A stretch of 64,000 nt of DNA from Enterobacteriaceae bacterium RIT691. Lineage in GTDB: Bacteria > Pseudomonadota > Gammaproteobacteria > Enterobacterales > Enterobacteriaceae. Within the stretch, counting starts at the first letter, position 1. Each line of letters starts with the position of its first letter. The notes under the pieces are model-generated. The model was given only the letters and a program-made list of their open reading frames with translations. It was not told the origin of the DNA and ran no database searches. A program made the position numbers and the translations under genes. Positions 54,048 through 63,790 of this stretch are shown here, in pieces. The stretch is taken from contig WJYM01000006.1 in assembly GCA_009668205.1 (NCBI GenBank), positions 186,001-250,000 on the forward strand. Reading direction: 5' to 3'.

Positions 54048-55195
54048 TGATAAAGTTAGAAAATCTGACCAAACAGTTTACGCAGAAAAACGGCCAGAGC
54101 TTTAACGCCGTCGACAACGTAAGCCTTAACGTCCCGGAAGGCGAAATGTGCGTCCTGCTCGGCCCGTCCGGCTGCGGCAAAACCACCACCCTGAAGATGA
54201 TCAACCGCCTGATCCCATCCACCAGCGGCAAGATCCTGATTAACGGCCAGGACACCAGCGACATGGACACCGTCTCGCTACGCCGAAGTATGGGTTACGT
54301 TATCCAGCAGATTGGCCTGTTCCCGAACATGACTATCGAAGAAAACATCACCGTGGTACCGCGCATGCTGGGCTGGGAGAAAGCCCGCTACAAAGCACGA
54401 GCCGAAGCCCTGATGGATATGGTGGCGATGGATCCGAAAAAGTTTCTCAATCGCTACCCGAAAGAGATGTCCGGTGGTCAGCAGCAGCGTATCGGGGTGA
54501 TTCGCGCACTGGCGGCGGATCCGCCGGTATTACTGATGGATGAACCTTTCGGTGCGGTTGACCCGATTAACCGTGAAGTCATCCAGAATCAGTTTCTCGA
54601 GATGCAGCGTCAGCTGAAAAAAACGGTCATGCTGGTGAGCCATGATATTGATGAAGCGCTGAAGTTGGGCGATCGCATCGCCGTCTTCCGCCAAGGGCGG
54701 ATCGTGCAATGCGCCAGCCCAGACGAGCTGTTGGCAAAACCGGCAAATGACTTTGTCGGATCGTTCGTCGGCCAGGACCGAACCCTGAAACGCCTGCTGC
54801 TGGTGTCAGCCGGTGATGTGACCGACCAACAGCCGACTCTCACGGTTAAACGCGACACCGTCCTGCCAGAGGCGTTTGCCACCATGGATGACAATGACAT
54901 CCGGGCAATTACCGTGGTCGACGACGACGGAAAACCGCTCGGGTTCGTGAAACGTCGCGAGGCCCGTCACGCCAGCGGCGTCTGTTCTGACCTGCTGCAT
55001 CCTTTCCGTGCTACCGGGAAAGCAGACGATAATTTGCGCGTTGTGCTCTCCAGGCTGTATGAAAGCAACACCAGCTGGATGCCCATTGTCGATGAGGACG
55101 GGCGCTACAACGGGGAAATCTCACAGGATTATATCGCGGATTACCTCAGCTCCGGCCGGACGCGTCGGGCGCTGAATATTGCATCGATGGATTAA
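54047..55195 (+). CDS. osmV: Osmoprotectant ABC transporter ATPase (OsmV)
   Basis: A 382-residue ATPase: Walker A GPSGCGKTT, signature MSGGQQQRIGVIRAL, Walker B LLMDEPFGAVDPI, then tandem CBS domains after about residue 250 (TVLPEAFATMDDNDIRAITV, TSWMPIVDEDGRY). CBS pairs in this family sense ionic strength. Terminal gene of the operon; a terminator follows. Confidence 0.92.
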   Translation: MIKLENLTKQFTQKNGQSFNAVDNVSLNVPEGEMCVLLGPSGCGKTTTLKMINRLIPSTSGKILINGQDTSDMDTVSLRRSMGYVIQQIGLFPNMTIEENITVVPRMLGWEKARYKARAEALMDMVAMDPKKFLNRYPKEMSGGQQQRIGVIRALAADPPVLLMDEPFGAVDPINREVIQNQFLEMQRQLKKTVMLVSHDIDEALKLGDRIAVFRQGRIVQCASPDELLAKPANDFVGSFVGQDRTLKRLLLVSAGDVTDQQPTLTVKRDTVLPEAFATMDDNDIRAITVVDDDGKPLGFVKRREARHASGVCSDLLHPFRATGKADDNLRVVLSRLYESNTSWMPIVDEDGRYNGEISQDYIADYLSSGRTRRALNIASMD

Positions 55196-55201
55196 CGCCC
55201 C

Positions 55202-55233
55202 TGCCCGATAGCGTCGTTATCGGGCAACCCTTT
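55202..55233 (+). terminator. Terminator of osmYXWV
   Basis: TGCCCGATA, GCGTCG, TTATCGGGCA, then ACCCTTTTGATTTTT. Confidence 0.8.
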
Positions 55234-55302
55234 TGATTTTTATCAAGCACGCTCAGCGGGTTGCATATATTATTCAGTATCTTTCTCAGTCCCCTGGATC
55301 TC

Positions 55303-56598
55303 ATGCACCGTCTTCATGCTTACCCCGACATCCAGGCCATGTTTCGCCGCCTGCTCATCGCAAGCGTCGTCGGCATCCTTGCCGCACTGGCCGTTGCCCT
55401 TTTCCGCCATTCCATGTTTGTGCTCGAAGGCTGGCTGCTCAGCAATGACAGCAGAAGCCTTGTCAACGCGGCAGCGTCACTGACTGGCTGGCGACGGGCG
55501 TTAACGCCTGCACTCGGTGGGCTGGCCGCAGGCCTGCTGCTGTGGGGCTGGCAACGTTATACCCGTCAACGTCCGCACGCGCCTACCGACTATATGGAAG
55601 CATTGGAAACGGAAGACGGCCGTTTTGATTATGGTGCCAGCCTGGTGAAATCACTGGCTTCGCTACTGGTGGTGGTGAGCGGCAGCGCGATTGGCCGAGA
55701 AGGCGCGATGATCCTGCTGGCGACGCTGGCAGCTTCGTTTTTTGCTCAGCGTTTTACGCCCAAAACGGAGTGGAAGCTGTGGATTGCCTGCGGTGCCGCC
55801 GCCGGGATGGCAAGCGCTTATCACGCACCGTTGGCGGGCAGTCTGTTCATCGCGGAAATCCTGTTTGGCACGCTGATGCTGGCCTCGCTCGGCCCGGTGG
55901 TGGTTTCGGCAGTGATTGCCCTGCTGCTGACCAATCTTCTCAGCGGCGGCCCTGAACTGCTGTACAACGTTCACGTCGATATTCCGCGCGGAGCGGCAAC
56001 CTACGGTCTGATGCTGGCAACCGGGCTGGTCGCCGGACTGTGCGGCCCGCTCTTTGTCTGGATGATGGGTTTCAGCCATCAGCTGTTTTTGCGTCTGAAG
56101 CTTTCTCCACCGTGGCAGCTGTCACTGGGTGGCTTGATCGTCGGGCTGCTGTCGCTGCTGACCCCCGCCGTCTGGGGAAATGGCTACAGTGTGGTGCAGA
56201 GCTACCTGACCGCGCCGCCGTTAATGGCCGCTATCGGCGGGGTGTTTATCTGCAAACTGCTGGCCGTCCTTTCCAGCAGCGGCTCTGGTGCGCCTGGCGG
56301 CGTGTTCACTCCCACGCTGTTCGTCGGGATGGCCGTCGGTATGCTGTTTGCACGCATGTGGGGCGTCTGGTTGCCGGATGGCAGTGAACTGGCAATTCTG
56401 CTGGGGCTGACGGGAATGGCGACACTGCTGGCGGCAACCACGCATGCGCCCATTATGTCGACACTGATGATTTGTGAGATGACCGGGCAGTATTCGCTGC
56501 TGCCCGGTTTACTGATTTCAAGCGTGGTGGCCTCGGTTCTGTCGCGAACCTTACGCCAGGACTCCATTTACCGCCAGCACGTCGCCGAACACCGATAA
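55303..56598 (+). CDS. clcB: ClC-type chloride channel/antiporter ClcB
   Basis: A 431-residue inner-membrane ClC protein supporting acid resistance: [12 protein letters not shown] (selectivity loop GREGP variant), [13 protein letters not shown] and the [17 protein letters not shown] helix. The start is uncertain: ATG at 55303 ([12 protein letters not shown]) or ATG at 55339 (MFRRLL), which matches the annotated E. coli YnfJ start. It converges on ynfK with a 48-bp overlap. Confidence 0.9.
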   Translation: MHRLHAYPDIQAMFRRLLIASVVGILAALAVALFRHSMFVLEGWLLSNDSRSLVNAAASLTGWRRALTPALGGLAAGLLLWGWQRYTRQRPHAPTDYMEALETEDGRFDYGASLVKSLASLLVVVSGSAIGREGAMILLATLAASFFAQRFTPKTEWKLWIACGAAAGMASAYHAPLAGSLFIAEILFGTLMLASLGPVVVSAVIALLLTNLLSGGPELLYNVHVDIPRGAATYGLMLATGLVAGLCGPLFVWMMGFSHQLFLRLKLSPPWQLSLGGLIVGLLSLLTPAVWGNGYSVVQSYLTAPPLMAAIGGVFICKLLAVLSSSGSGAPGGVFTPTLFVGMAVGMLFARMWGVWLPDGSELAILLGLTGMATLLAATTHAPIMSTLMICEMTGQYSLLPGLLISSVVASVLSRTLRQDSIYRQHVAEHR

Positions 56599-57246
56599 AT
56601 CGATGTACTGAGCCAGCTCGCGCTGCTCTGCTCGTGGCAGATAAGGCAGTTCACCGATCAGCGGTGCGGGAAGTTTTTTGCACAGTACGTCGATAATTTC
56701 CGCGTAATGCGCCAGACCCGGATTAATGCGGTTTGCCACCCAGCCGAGCAGCGGTAGGCCATCATTAGCAATCGCCTGTGCGGTCAGCAGCGCGTGGTTG
56801 ATACACCCTTCCTGAATACCGACCACCATCACCACCGGCAGCTGTTCCTGCACTACCCATTCGGAAAGCGGACGCAGATCGTTCATCAGACTGCGCCAGC
56901 CGCCAGTCCCTTCAACCACAACGTGGTCAACGCTTTCGCTCAGGGTAGCCAGGCCGTTGGACAACAGGGAATAATTGATCGGGCAGCTGTGCGCTACGCT
57001 GCTTTCATCTTCGCTGAGCGCAATAGGATTGATCGCGCTGTAAGGCAGATCGGGGGTGGAAACGCTTTGCAGCACCAGCGCATCTTTGTTGCGCAGGCCT
57101 TCCGACGTTTCCTTGCTGCCTTTGGCGACAGGTTTGTAGCCCGCCACACGCTTGCCATTGGCGGCCAGCGCCTGCAGCAACGCACGCGAAACCACTGTTT
57201 TGCCAACAGCTGTGTCCGTACCCGTAATAAAGAAACGTTTAAGCAT
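56551..57246 (-). CDS. ynfK: Dethiobiotin synthetase-like protein YnfK
   Basis: A 231-residue P-loop enzyme of the BioD family, second to BioD in enterobacteria: [20 protein letters not shown] (Walker A), VEGTGGW and [13 protein letters not shown]. By family it closes the ureido ring of dethiobiotin using ATP and CO2. Physiological role beside BioD is unclear. Located between clcB and mlc as in E. coli. Confidence 0.92.
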   Translation of the reverse strand: MLKRFFITGTDTAVGKTVVSRALLQALAANGKRVAGYKPVAKGSKETSEGLRNKDALVLQSVSTPDLPYSAINPIALSEDESSVAHSCPINYSLLSNGLATLSESVDHVVVEGTGGWRSLMNDLRPLSEWVVQEQLPVVMVVGIQEGCINHALLTAQAIANDGLPLLGWVANRINPGLAHYAEIIDVLCKKLPAPLIGELPYLPRAEQRELAQYIDLSVFGDVLAVNGVLA

Positions 57247-57375
57247 GACTCACTCCACCGCCTTGACGTGAATATATAAACCAGGGTGATTAATTCAAAG
57301 CGGAGGGGAGTTTACGTTATGCAACAAAAAGCCAGACTGATTTAGCGCAATTTTTGGCTTATCAGTGAAAATTTG

Positions 57376-58596
57376 TTAACCCTGTAACAATCTGATCAAT
57401 AAAGAACCGTTATAAAGCGCATCTTTGACCAGTGCCGCTCCGGTCATGGTGCCGCGGTTCAAAAACTGCGTACTTTCAACGGCAATGTGCTGGCTGTAGG
57501 CAGGAAGCGACTGCTGATGAATGCAGGCGCTGATGGTGGGAAAGAGGATATCGGCGGCCTGATTAAACGGCGAACCGATAAGAATTTTTTGCGGATTAAA
57601 TAAATTCACCATAATGGCGAGGATCCGCCCCACATGCGTCCCGACGCCGCTGATGATGTCTTTGGCCAGCAGGTCGCCCTGCAGCGCCGCCTGGCAAAGC
57701 CATTCGACGGTCAGCGGCTGCTGATGCAGCATCGAGCTCATCGACTGTTTCATGCGGACCTGCGCCACTTCCAGCACGCTTTCGACGCTGGCAATGGTTT
57801 CCAGACAGCCATGATTGCCGCAATAGCAGCGTTTGCCATAAGGGTCGACCTGGGTGTGACCAATCTCCACCAGGCTGCTACTGCCCGCGTGCAGCAGGCG
57901 ACCATCGGTGATCACCCCGGCCCCCACGTTATGATCAATCACCACCTGAATAACATCCCGCGCCCCGCGAGAGGCACCAAACAGCGCTTCGGCCATCGTC
58001 CAGGCGCTGATGTCATGCTGAAGGTAAACCGGTACGCCCGTGCGCGATTGCAGCGCGTCGCCCAGCGGAACATCTCTGGCATCATCATAAAAAGGCATCC
58101 GATGAATGATGCCATTCTCGGTATCAATAATGCCCGGAAGCGTAATGGCGATGGCCGTCAGACGTTCCAGCTTCTGCTGGTGACGAATAAAGAAATGGTC
58201 GATGTGGTCGATGATGCGATCGAGGAACGGTTTTTCATCCACCAACGGCAGTTCCTGCTCCTCTTCCACCACCAGCTTGCTGCTTAAATCCCGCAGCGCG
58301 AGGTTAATTTCACCCCGGCTGATGCGGACAGAGAGATAGTGCCAGGCTTCCGTTTCCACCTTCAGCCCGACTGCCGGGCGGCCGCGGCTGCCGGGATCCT
58401 GAATTTCCGTTTCCTGAACCAGATGTGCTTCCAGCATTTCGCGAACGATTTTGGTGATACTGGCCGGTGCCAGCTGAGCCAGACGGGAAAGGTCGATTCG
58501 CGATACCGGTCCCAGCTGATCAATCAGGCGATAAACCGCGCCCGCATTGGTCTGCTTAATCTGATCGATATGCCCTGGCTGACTTTCTGCTACCAC
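57376..58596 (-). CDS. mlc: Global glucose-responsive repressor Mlc
   Basis: A 406-residue ROK-family repressor of ptsG, manXYZ, malT and others, sequestered by unphosphorylated EIICB-Glc. HTH in residues ~25-70 (GPVSRIDLSRLAQLAPASIT), the zinc site GHTQVDPYGKRCYCGNHGC and the C-terminal amphipathic helix LIRLLQG match E. coli Mlc, as does the length. The start is one of two adjacent GTG codons; I chose the second (58596), which gives MVAESQPGH. A longer frame to 58668 is rejected. Confidence 0.95.
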   Translation of the reverse strand: MVAESQPGHIDQIKQTNAGAVYRLIDQLGPVSRIDLSRLAQLAPASITKIVREMLEAHLVQETEIQDPGSRGRPAVGLKVETEAWHYLSVRISRGEINLALRDLSSKLVVEEEQELPLVDEKPFLDRIIDHIDHFFIRHQQKLERLTAIAITLPGIIDTENGIIHRMPFYDDARDVPLGDALQSRTGVPVYLQHDISAWTMAEALFGASRGARDVIQVVIDHNVGAGVITDGRLLHAGSSSLVEIGHTQVDPYGKRCYCGNHGCLETIASVESVLEVAQVRMKQSMSSMLHQQPLTVEWLCQAALQGDLLAKDIISGVGTHVGRILAIMVNLFNPQKILIGSPFNQAADILFPTISACIHQQSLPAYSQHIAVESTQFLNRGTMTGAALVKDALYNGSLLIRLLQG

Positions 58597-58689
58597 CACC
58601 GACTTCCTTATTTTCGCGCTTCGAAATAAACTATTGCTATGGTGAAGCACTTCAACACAACGCGTCAAATTTTTACTTAGCCTTGTGAT

Positions 58690-59619
58690 TTACTGCACAT
58701 TTTTTCGTGTATTTTCAGAAAAAAACTGCCCGCTGATGGCCGCTGAGAGCTGTTCGCGAAAGTGAATCGCGGCCTGACTCGGTTCGTGGTGTTTCGACCA
58801 TACCAGCCACATCTCTGACACCGCATCGGGATCGCTTATCGGCAGCCAGCGCATTTCATTGAGTTGCACCCGCTGAAAAGACGCCGGCAGAATCGAAACC
58901 CCCAGTCCGGCGGCCACCAGCCCGATAATCGTCATCGCTTCCCCTACCTCCTGGGTAATGAGAGGCGTCCCAAAACGGCGCAGCAGTCCAAGAATATCGT
59001 CATATAACCCGGTGCCAACGTGCGGATCAAAAAAGACCAGCGGTTCCGCCACCAGCTCCGCCAGCGTCACCGAGCGCTGTTGCGCCAGCGGATTGTCACC
59101 TGGGATCATCGCCAGCAGCGGTTCATGAAGGATGACCTGCCGCTCAAGGCTGTCCGGAAGCTGCGTTTTACGCATCAGGCCCAGATCGAGCGTCCCCGCA
59201 TTTAAAGGTGCGATTTGCTCCCGGGTATTACTTTCACGCGTCTGGAGATGCACCTCCGGATAATCGCGACGAAACCGGGAGAGCGTTTCGGATACCGCGC
59301 TGATAAAAGGCGCTGATGACGTAAAGCCGATTCGCAATTCCCCCGTTTCTCCCTGATGCAGCCTGGCGGCCCGCGCGGCGGCTTCATCCACCTGGAACAG
59401 AATTTGTCGGCTGTCCTGCAAAAACTGTGTCCCGGCCGCGGTCAGACTCACGCTACGGTTGGTTCTGGCAAACAGACGCGCCTGCACCTGTTGTTCAAGG
59501 ATTTGAATCTGTTGGCTCAACGGCGGTTGTGAAATGTTCAGCCGCGCCGCAGCCCGACCGAAGTGCAGCTCTTCAGCCACGGCGACAAAATAGCGTAAAT
59601 GGCGAAGTTCAATACTCAT
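58690..59619 (-). CDS. ynfL: LysR-family regulator YnfL
   Basis: A 309-residue LysR-type regulator: IELRHLRYFVAVAEELHFGR, SQPPLSQQIQILEQQ and a substrate-binding domain. It is divergent from the MFS gene ynfM with about 80 bp between, as in E. coli, so it should regulate it. Effector unknown. Confidence 0.92.
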   Translation of the reverse strand: MSIELRHLRYFVAVAEELHFGRAAARLNISQPPLSQQIQILEQQVQARLFARTNRSVSLTAAGTQFLQDSRQILFQVDEAAARAARLHQGETGELRIGFTSSAPFISAVSETLSRFRRDYPEVHLQTRESNTREQIAPLNAGTLDLGLMRKTQLPDSLERQVILHEPLLAMIPGDNPLAQQRSVTLAELVAEPLVFFDPHVGTGLYDDILGLLRRFGTPLITQEVGEAMTIIGLVAAGLGVSILPASFQRVQLNEMRWLPISDPDAVSEMWLVWSKHHEPSQAAIHFREQLSAAISGQFFSENTRKNVQ

Positions 59620-59696
59620 ATGTTTAACGTCTTATTTGAGATTATTAATATATTAGACAGAATATTTACATTTACCTACTCTGGAGAGGTGACATT

Positions 59697-59729
59697 ATGT
59701 GTTGTTTTCACGCAAGGATCCTCCAGTGA
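59697..59729 (+). CDS. Upstream mini-ORF (10 codons) before ynfM
   Basis: ATG at 59697 opens the frame MCCFHARILQ and a TGA. It has the best SD in the region (GGAGAGG, seven bases upstream), and its stop overlaps the ynfM GTG as GTGA. This arrangement suggests a leader peptide that couples or gates ynfM translation. Cys-Cys-Phe-His is suggestive of a metal- or redox-sensitive leader, which is speculation. Confidence 0.45.
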   Translation: MCCFHARILQ

Positions 59730-60976
59730 GTCGTACTACCACGGCTGATATCGCCCCGGCCAGCGACGTTATCAGCGTAAGCCCGCAAGAGCCTGGCCAG
59801 TTTATTAAGCGCGGCACGCCACAGTTCATTCGCGTCACGCTCGCCCTCTTTTCCGCCGGGCTTGCCACCTTTGCCCTGCTCTATTGCGTGCAGCCGATCC
59901 TGCCGGTGTTATCCCATGAGTTTGGCGTATCCCCCGCCAGCGCCAGTATTTCGCTCTCGGTCTCCACGGGACTCCTGGCTGTGGGGCTGCTGTTCACCGG
60001 GCCGCTCTCTGATGCGATAGGCCGGAAACAGGTGATGGTCACCGCGCTGCTGTTGGCCTCCTGCTGCACCCTGCTTTCCACGATGATGACCAGTTGGCAC
60101 GGCATTCTGATTATGCGCGCGCTGATCGGGCTGTCTCTGAGCGGCGTGGCGGCGGTGGGCATGACCTACCTGAGTGAAGAAATCCACCCCAGCTTTGTCG
60201 CTTTTTCAATGGGCCTGTATATCAGCGGCAACTCGATTGGAGGGATGAGCGGACGTCTGCTTACCGGGGTCATGACGGATTTCTTCGGCTGGCGCGTGGC
60301 TATTGCGATGATTGGCTGTTTCGCGCTGGCGGCCGCGCTGATGTTCTGGCGCATTCTGCCCGACTCGCGCCACTTCAAAGCCGCGTCACTGCGACCGAAA
60401 TCCCTGTTCATAAATTTCCGCCTGCACTGGCGCGATCGCGGTCTTCCGCTGCTGTTTGCCGAAGGCTTTTTGCTGATGGGCGCTTTTGTCACCCTCTTTA
60501 ACTACATTGGCTATCGCTTGATGCTCTCGCCCTGGTCGTTGAATCAGGCGGTCGTCGGCCTGCTGTCGGTGGCCTACCTCACCGGCACCTGGAGTTCACC
60601 AAAAGCCGGGGCGATGACGCAACGCTATGGCCGGGGTCCGGTGATGATCTTCTCGACCGGAATTATGCTCAGCGGCCTGCTGTTAACCCTCTTCTCTTCC
60701 CTGTGGCTGATTTTCACCGGCATGCTGCTGTTCTCCGCAGGTTTCTTTGCCGCGCACTCTGTTGCCAGCAGCTGGATTGGCCCACGCGCACGCCGGGCCC
60801 GCGGGCAGGCCTCGTCACTCTATTTATTCAGCTACTATCTGGGATCAAGTATTGCAGGAACCCTGGGGGGCGTGTTCTGGCACAACTGGGGCTGGAATGG
60901 CGTGGGGAGTTTTATTGCCGCAATGCTTATCCTGGCGCTGTTCACCGGCCGTTGCCTGCACAAGCGCCTGCACTGA
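59726..60976 (+). CDS. ynfM: MFS efflux transporter YnfM
   Basis: A 416-residue, 12-helix transporter matching E. coli YnfM (FIKRGTPQFIRVTLALFSAG, GPLSDAIGRKQVMV, GMTYLSEEIHPSFVAFSMGL); E. coli YnfM has been linked to export of arabinose and other solutes. The start is a GTG at 59726 with AAGGA seven bases upstream, aligning with the E. coli MSRTTT N-terminus. A 10-codon ORF ends over this start. Confidence 0.93.
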   Translation: MSRTTTADIAPASDVISVSPQEPGQFIKRGTPQFIRVTLALFSAGLATFALLYCVQPILPVLSHEFGVSPASASISLSVSTGLLAVGLLFTGPLSDAIGRKQVMVTALLLASCCTLLSTMMTSWHGILIMRALIGLSLSGVAAVGMTYLSEEIHPSFVAFSMGLYISGNSIGGMSGRLLTGVMTDFFGWRVAIAMIGCFALAAALMFWRILPDSRHFKAASLRPKSLFINFRLHWRDRGLPLLFAEGFLLMGAFVTLFNYIGYRLMLSPWSLNQAVVGLLSVAYLTGTWSSPKAGAMTQRYGRGPVMIFSTGIMLSGLLLTLFSSLWLIFTGMLLFSAGFFAAHSVASSWIGPRARRARGQASSLYLFSYYLGSSIAGTLGGVFWHNWGWNGVGSFIAAMLILALFTGRCLHKRLH

Positions 60977-60986
60977 TTGTTTCTTA

Positions 60987-61009
60987 CGGCCCGCCGCCGG
61001 GCGGGTTGT
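60987..61009 (+). terminator. Hairpin after ynfM
   Basis: GGCCCGCCGCCGGGCGGG followed by TTGTTT; probable weak intrinsic terminator 11 bp after the stop. Confidence 0.6.
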
Positions 61010-61102
61010 TTACCCCAGCCCTAACAATGCCGAGAGTCCTCCCAGTTCCTGGAGGGCGCCGAACGACAGCAACGTAATACAAACCCAAACAAACGGATTC
61101 AT
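61010..61102 (-). CDS. Probable 30-residue membrane protein
   Basis: The minus strand encodes MNPFVWVCITLLSFGALQEL and a tail of Gly/Leu residues, 30 codons in all. GGAG lies six bases ahead of the ATG, and the chain is hydrophobic enough for a single transmembrane helix. It is convergent with ynfM and divergent from the carboxypeptidase gene, in an interval that otherwise has no gene. I do not recognise it. Confidence 0.55.
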   Translation of the reverse strand: MNPFVWVCITLLSFGALQELGGLSALLGLG

Positions 61103-61226
61103 GATGAACTCCGCAAAATTGTTAACCTGATGTTAATTATGACGTGAAAAACGCTTTTTATCTCAGACTTTGGTATTGTTTTTTGACTGCCCTCTCACAA
61201 TCTCATTCATTCGGATTAAGGCTCTC

Positions 61227-62711
61227 ATGAACAATAACGACTATCAGCAGCTTACCCGCACCTTTCAACGCCTTTCGCGCTTTTCGCATCTTTCCGCCAT
61301 TGCCGGTTGGGACATGGCCGCGATGATGCCTGCAGGCGGCAGCACCGCCCGGGGTGAAGCGCTCGCCGAGCTGGGTGTGCTCCAGCACCAGATCCTGACT
61401 GACAAAAAAGTCGGTGAATGGCTGGCAGGGGCGCAGCAGGAAAATCTCAACGATGATGAACAAGCCAACCTGCGTGAAATGACCCGTGCTTATCAGCAGG
61501 CGGCGTTACTGCCAGAAAGTCTGGTTGAAGCCAAATCGCTGGCCGGCAGCCGCTGCGAACACGCCTGGCGTACCCAGCGTAAAAACAACGACTGGCAAGG
61601 CTTTGCACCAAATCTGAAAGAAGTGGTGCGATTGAGCCGGGAAGAAGCCAGGATCCGTGCTGAAGCCAGCGGCAGTTCACGCTATGACGCGCTGTTGGAT
61701 ATTTATGAACCCGGCATGACCAGCGCTCGCCTTGACGTGCTGTTTACTGACCTGAAAAGCTGGCTACCCGAACTGCTGCAGGCGGTAGAAAAGAAACAGT
61801 CTGCGCAGTCGCTGATTGATCCACAAGGCCCGTTCCCGACCGAAACCCAGCGTCAACTGGGGCTCGACGTGATGACATCACTCGGTTTCGATTTCAACGG
61901 CGGTCGACTGGACGTCAGCTCTCACCCGTTCTGCGGCGGCGTGCCGGAAGATGTGCGGATCACTACACGCTTTGATGAAAACGACCTGCTGAGTGCGCTG
62001 TTTGGGGTTATCCACGAAACGGGTCACGCGCGTTATGAACAAAACCTCCCGCGCCAGTGGGCCGGACAGCCGGTCGCCCAGGCTCGCTCCATGGGGATTC
62101 ATGAATCACAGAGCCTGTTCTTTGAGATGCAACTGGGCCGTAGCGCGGCGTTTCTCAAACATCTGTTACCGATGATCCAGCAGCATTTTGGCAACCAGCC
62201 CGCGTTCACTCTCGATAACTTTATCGCCTGGAGCCAGCGCGTCGAGCGGGGTTACATTCGTGTAGATGCCGATGAAGTCAGCTATCCGGCACACGTTATC
62301 CTGCGTTATGAAATTGAACGTGCGCTGATTGACGGTGACATTGAAGTGGATGACATCCCGGCACTGTGGGATGAAAAAATGCAGCAGTATCTGGGGCTGT
62401 CCACCAAAGACAACTACCGCAACGGCTGCATGCAGGATATTCACTGGACTGACGGTGGCTTCGGCTACTTCCCGTCTTATACCCTCGGCGCGATGTACGC
62501 TGCACAGCTGTTCCAGGCGGCCCGTAAAGCGCTGCCTGGCCTGGACGCCCAACTCACCGACGGCAACTTCGCCCCGTTGTTTGCCTGGCTACAGCAAAAT
62601 ATCTGGCAGCACGGCAGCCGCTTTAGCAGCGCAGAGTTAATCACCAAAGCGACAGGTGAAGAACTTAACAGCCGCTATTTCCGCGAACATTTGACTGCGC
62701 GTTACCTCTGA
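61227..62711 (+). CDS. M32-family thermostable carboxypeptidase 1-like metallopeptidase
   Basis: A 494-residue cytoplasmic zinc carboxypeptidase. The active site HETGH is in FGVIHETGHARYEQNLP, followed by MGIHESQSLFFEMQ (the third ligand Glu) and DEVSYPAHVILRYEIER, the standard M32 set. Not found at this position in E. coli K-12. ATG at 61227 after TAAGG; the longer frame to 61170 is not supported. A strong terminator follows. Confidence 0.92.
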   Translation: MNNNDYQQLTRTFQRLSRFSHLSAIAGWDMAAMMPAGGSTARGEALAELGVLQHQILTDKKVGEWLAGAQQENLNDDEQANLREMTRAYQQAALLPESLVEAKSLAGSRCEHAWRTQRKNNDWQGFAPNLKEVVRLSREEARIRAEASGSSRYDALLDIYEPGMTSARLDVLFTDLKSWLPELLQAVEKKQSAQSLIDPQGPFPTETQRQLGLDVMTSLGFDFNGGRLDVSSHPFCGGVPEDVRITTRFDENDLLSALFGVIHETGHARYEQNLPRQWAGQPVAQARSMGIHESQSLFFEMQLGRSAAFLKHLLPMIQQHFGNQPAFTLDNFIAWSQRVERGYIRVDADEVSYPAHVILRYEIERALIDGDIEVDDIPALWDEKMQQYLGLSTKDNYRNGCMQDIHWTDGGFGYFPSYTLGAMYAAQLFQAARKALPGLDAQLTDGNFAPLFAWLQQNIWQHGSRFSSAELITKATGEELNSRYFREHLTARYL

Positions 62712-62715
62712 TGTG

Positions 62716-62749
62716 TACAGCGCCAGAGCGGGTTCTGGCGCTGTATTTT
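62716..62749 (+). terminator. Terminator of the M32 carboxypeptidase gene
   Basis: TACAGCGCCAGA, GCGGGT, TCTGGCGCTGTA and TTTTC; 12-bp perfect stem. Confidence 0.9.
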
Positions 62750-62854
62750 CGGTTGTCCATTCGAGGCCCGGGTGGCCTGAAAATCACCGTATGCAATTTG
62801 CTCCCGTGACCCTTTTCCATCGCAAAAACAAATAATCCCCCGAAAGGGAATTCA

Positions 62855-63259
62855 TTAGCTGGTGTGGTTAGCAACCGAGAATTTGCATTTGTTTTTCTTT
62901 CGATGCTCGTAATCACCCCAATCCTTTATCACAGCACCCGAGTAAGGCGATCTGTTTCCCTGGATAATCACTTCGTAGGGATGGCCCTTTACCCCTATCA
63001 GCTTAAAATTGTACACCGCGCCCCCATCCAGCGTATCGGCAGACAATGGATAAAGCCCTTCAGCCTGGTGTGCTATCTCCGTTCCCCCCGAATCCATCAG
63101 CTCAGCCACGTAGCCCGCAGAACCGGCTTCAGCTTTCACCAATACGCTGGAGGTGAATTTATATCCGTTCCCACAAGCCCCGCGATACACGGTTCTCATC
63201 CCTGCCGCATGACCCACAAAAGAGGTCGCGAGCAAACCAAACAACCATGCTCCTTTCAT
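62855..63259 (-). CDS. Small secreted protein (134 aa)
   Basis: An unrecognised protein with a signal peptide (GAWLFGLLATSFVGHAAG) and a compact mature domain that begins MRTVYRGACGNGYKF and ends NKCKFSVANHTS; the Cys pair may form a disulfide. ATG at 63259 overlaps the TGA of a 24-codon ORF as TGATG. Lower coding bias than its neighbours. Function unknown; no homologue recognised. Confidence 0.6.
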   Translation of the reverse strand: MKGAWLFGLLATSFVGHAAGMRTVYRGACGNGYKFTSSVLVKAEAGSAGYVAELMDSGGTEIAHQAEGLYPLSADTLDGGAVYNFKLIGVKGHPYEVIIQGNRSPYSGAVIKDWGDYEHRKKNKCKFSVANHTS

Positions 63260-63333
63260 CACTGGCAGTCATGTTCCCTGCAGGCCGTAGCCCGCGTTAT
63301 ATCCGTTTCTGCTTTCGCTTTGACGTGTTTCAT
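63259..63333 (-). CDS. 24-codon ORF coupled to the secreted-protein gene
   Basis: ATG at 63333 opens MKHVKAKAETDITRATACRE and stops at a TGA overlapping the next ATG (TGATG). The purine-rich GAGGGGCGAGG lies upstream. The downstream gene has no SD of its own at the usual distance, so translation through this ORF would explain its expression. Confidence 0.35.
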   Translation of the reverse strand: MKHVKAKAETDITRATACREHDCQ

Positions 63334-63790
63334 CGCCGCCTCGCCCCTCAATCGTCATCCTGTTTTTAACGCTCATTCTGCTACCCCGCCCAATCAAAAA
63401 CCCCACAATGCTAAAGACATCATGGGGTTGGTTATAATCGTTAGGTGCGCATTGCCGTTTAGTTTTGGATTTGATCCAGCGCGCGGCGGTGATCCCCTTT
63501 TAAACCTGAGTAACAACCCTTTCTTTATGCCTTTGGGGGGCTCTCTTCGGCGGCCACCCTGAGTCATTAATCAAAAAGAGACAATCATTGCGGACAATTG
63601 AAGTGACGAGGGACGAACCTCTCCTTTACTGCATTGATTTTAAAGAGATATTTATAAGCACCTGATTTCGTACATACCGTTACACGCCGATACCAATCAC
63701 CAACGGAAACCTCGATAAGACAAGCATATAGTTACTTCAACGGCCCCGCAGTGGGGTTGAACAAAAGAAACCAAATTCGAGGATTTCAGA
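63334..63790. other. Intergenic region upstream of asr
   Basis: About 460 bp. It holds a hairpin reading as a minus-strand terminator (AACCCCA/TGGGGTT then TTTTT, near 63398-63431), the asr regulatory region, and no ORF with a credible start. A six-G run lies at 63535-63540. Confidence 0.5.
63671..63684 (+). promoter_or_regulatory. RstA box of asr
   Basis: TACATACCGTTACA matches the RstA consensus TACATNTNGTTACA at all but one fixed position, about 120 bp upstream of asr. E. coli asr is activated by RstAB at low pH. A -10 candidate TATAGT is at 63727-63732. Confidence 0.7.
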
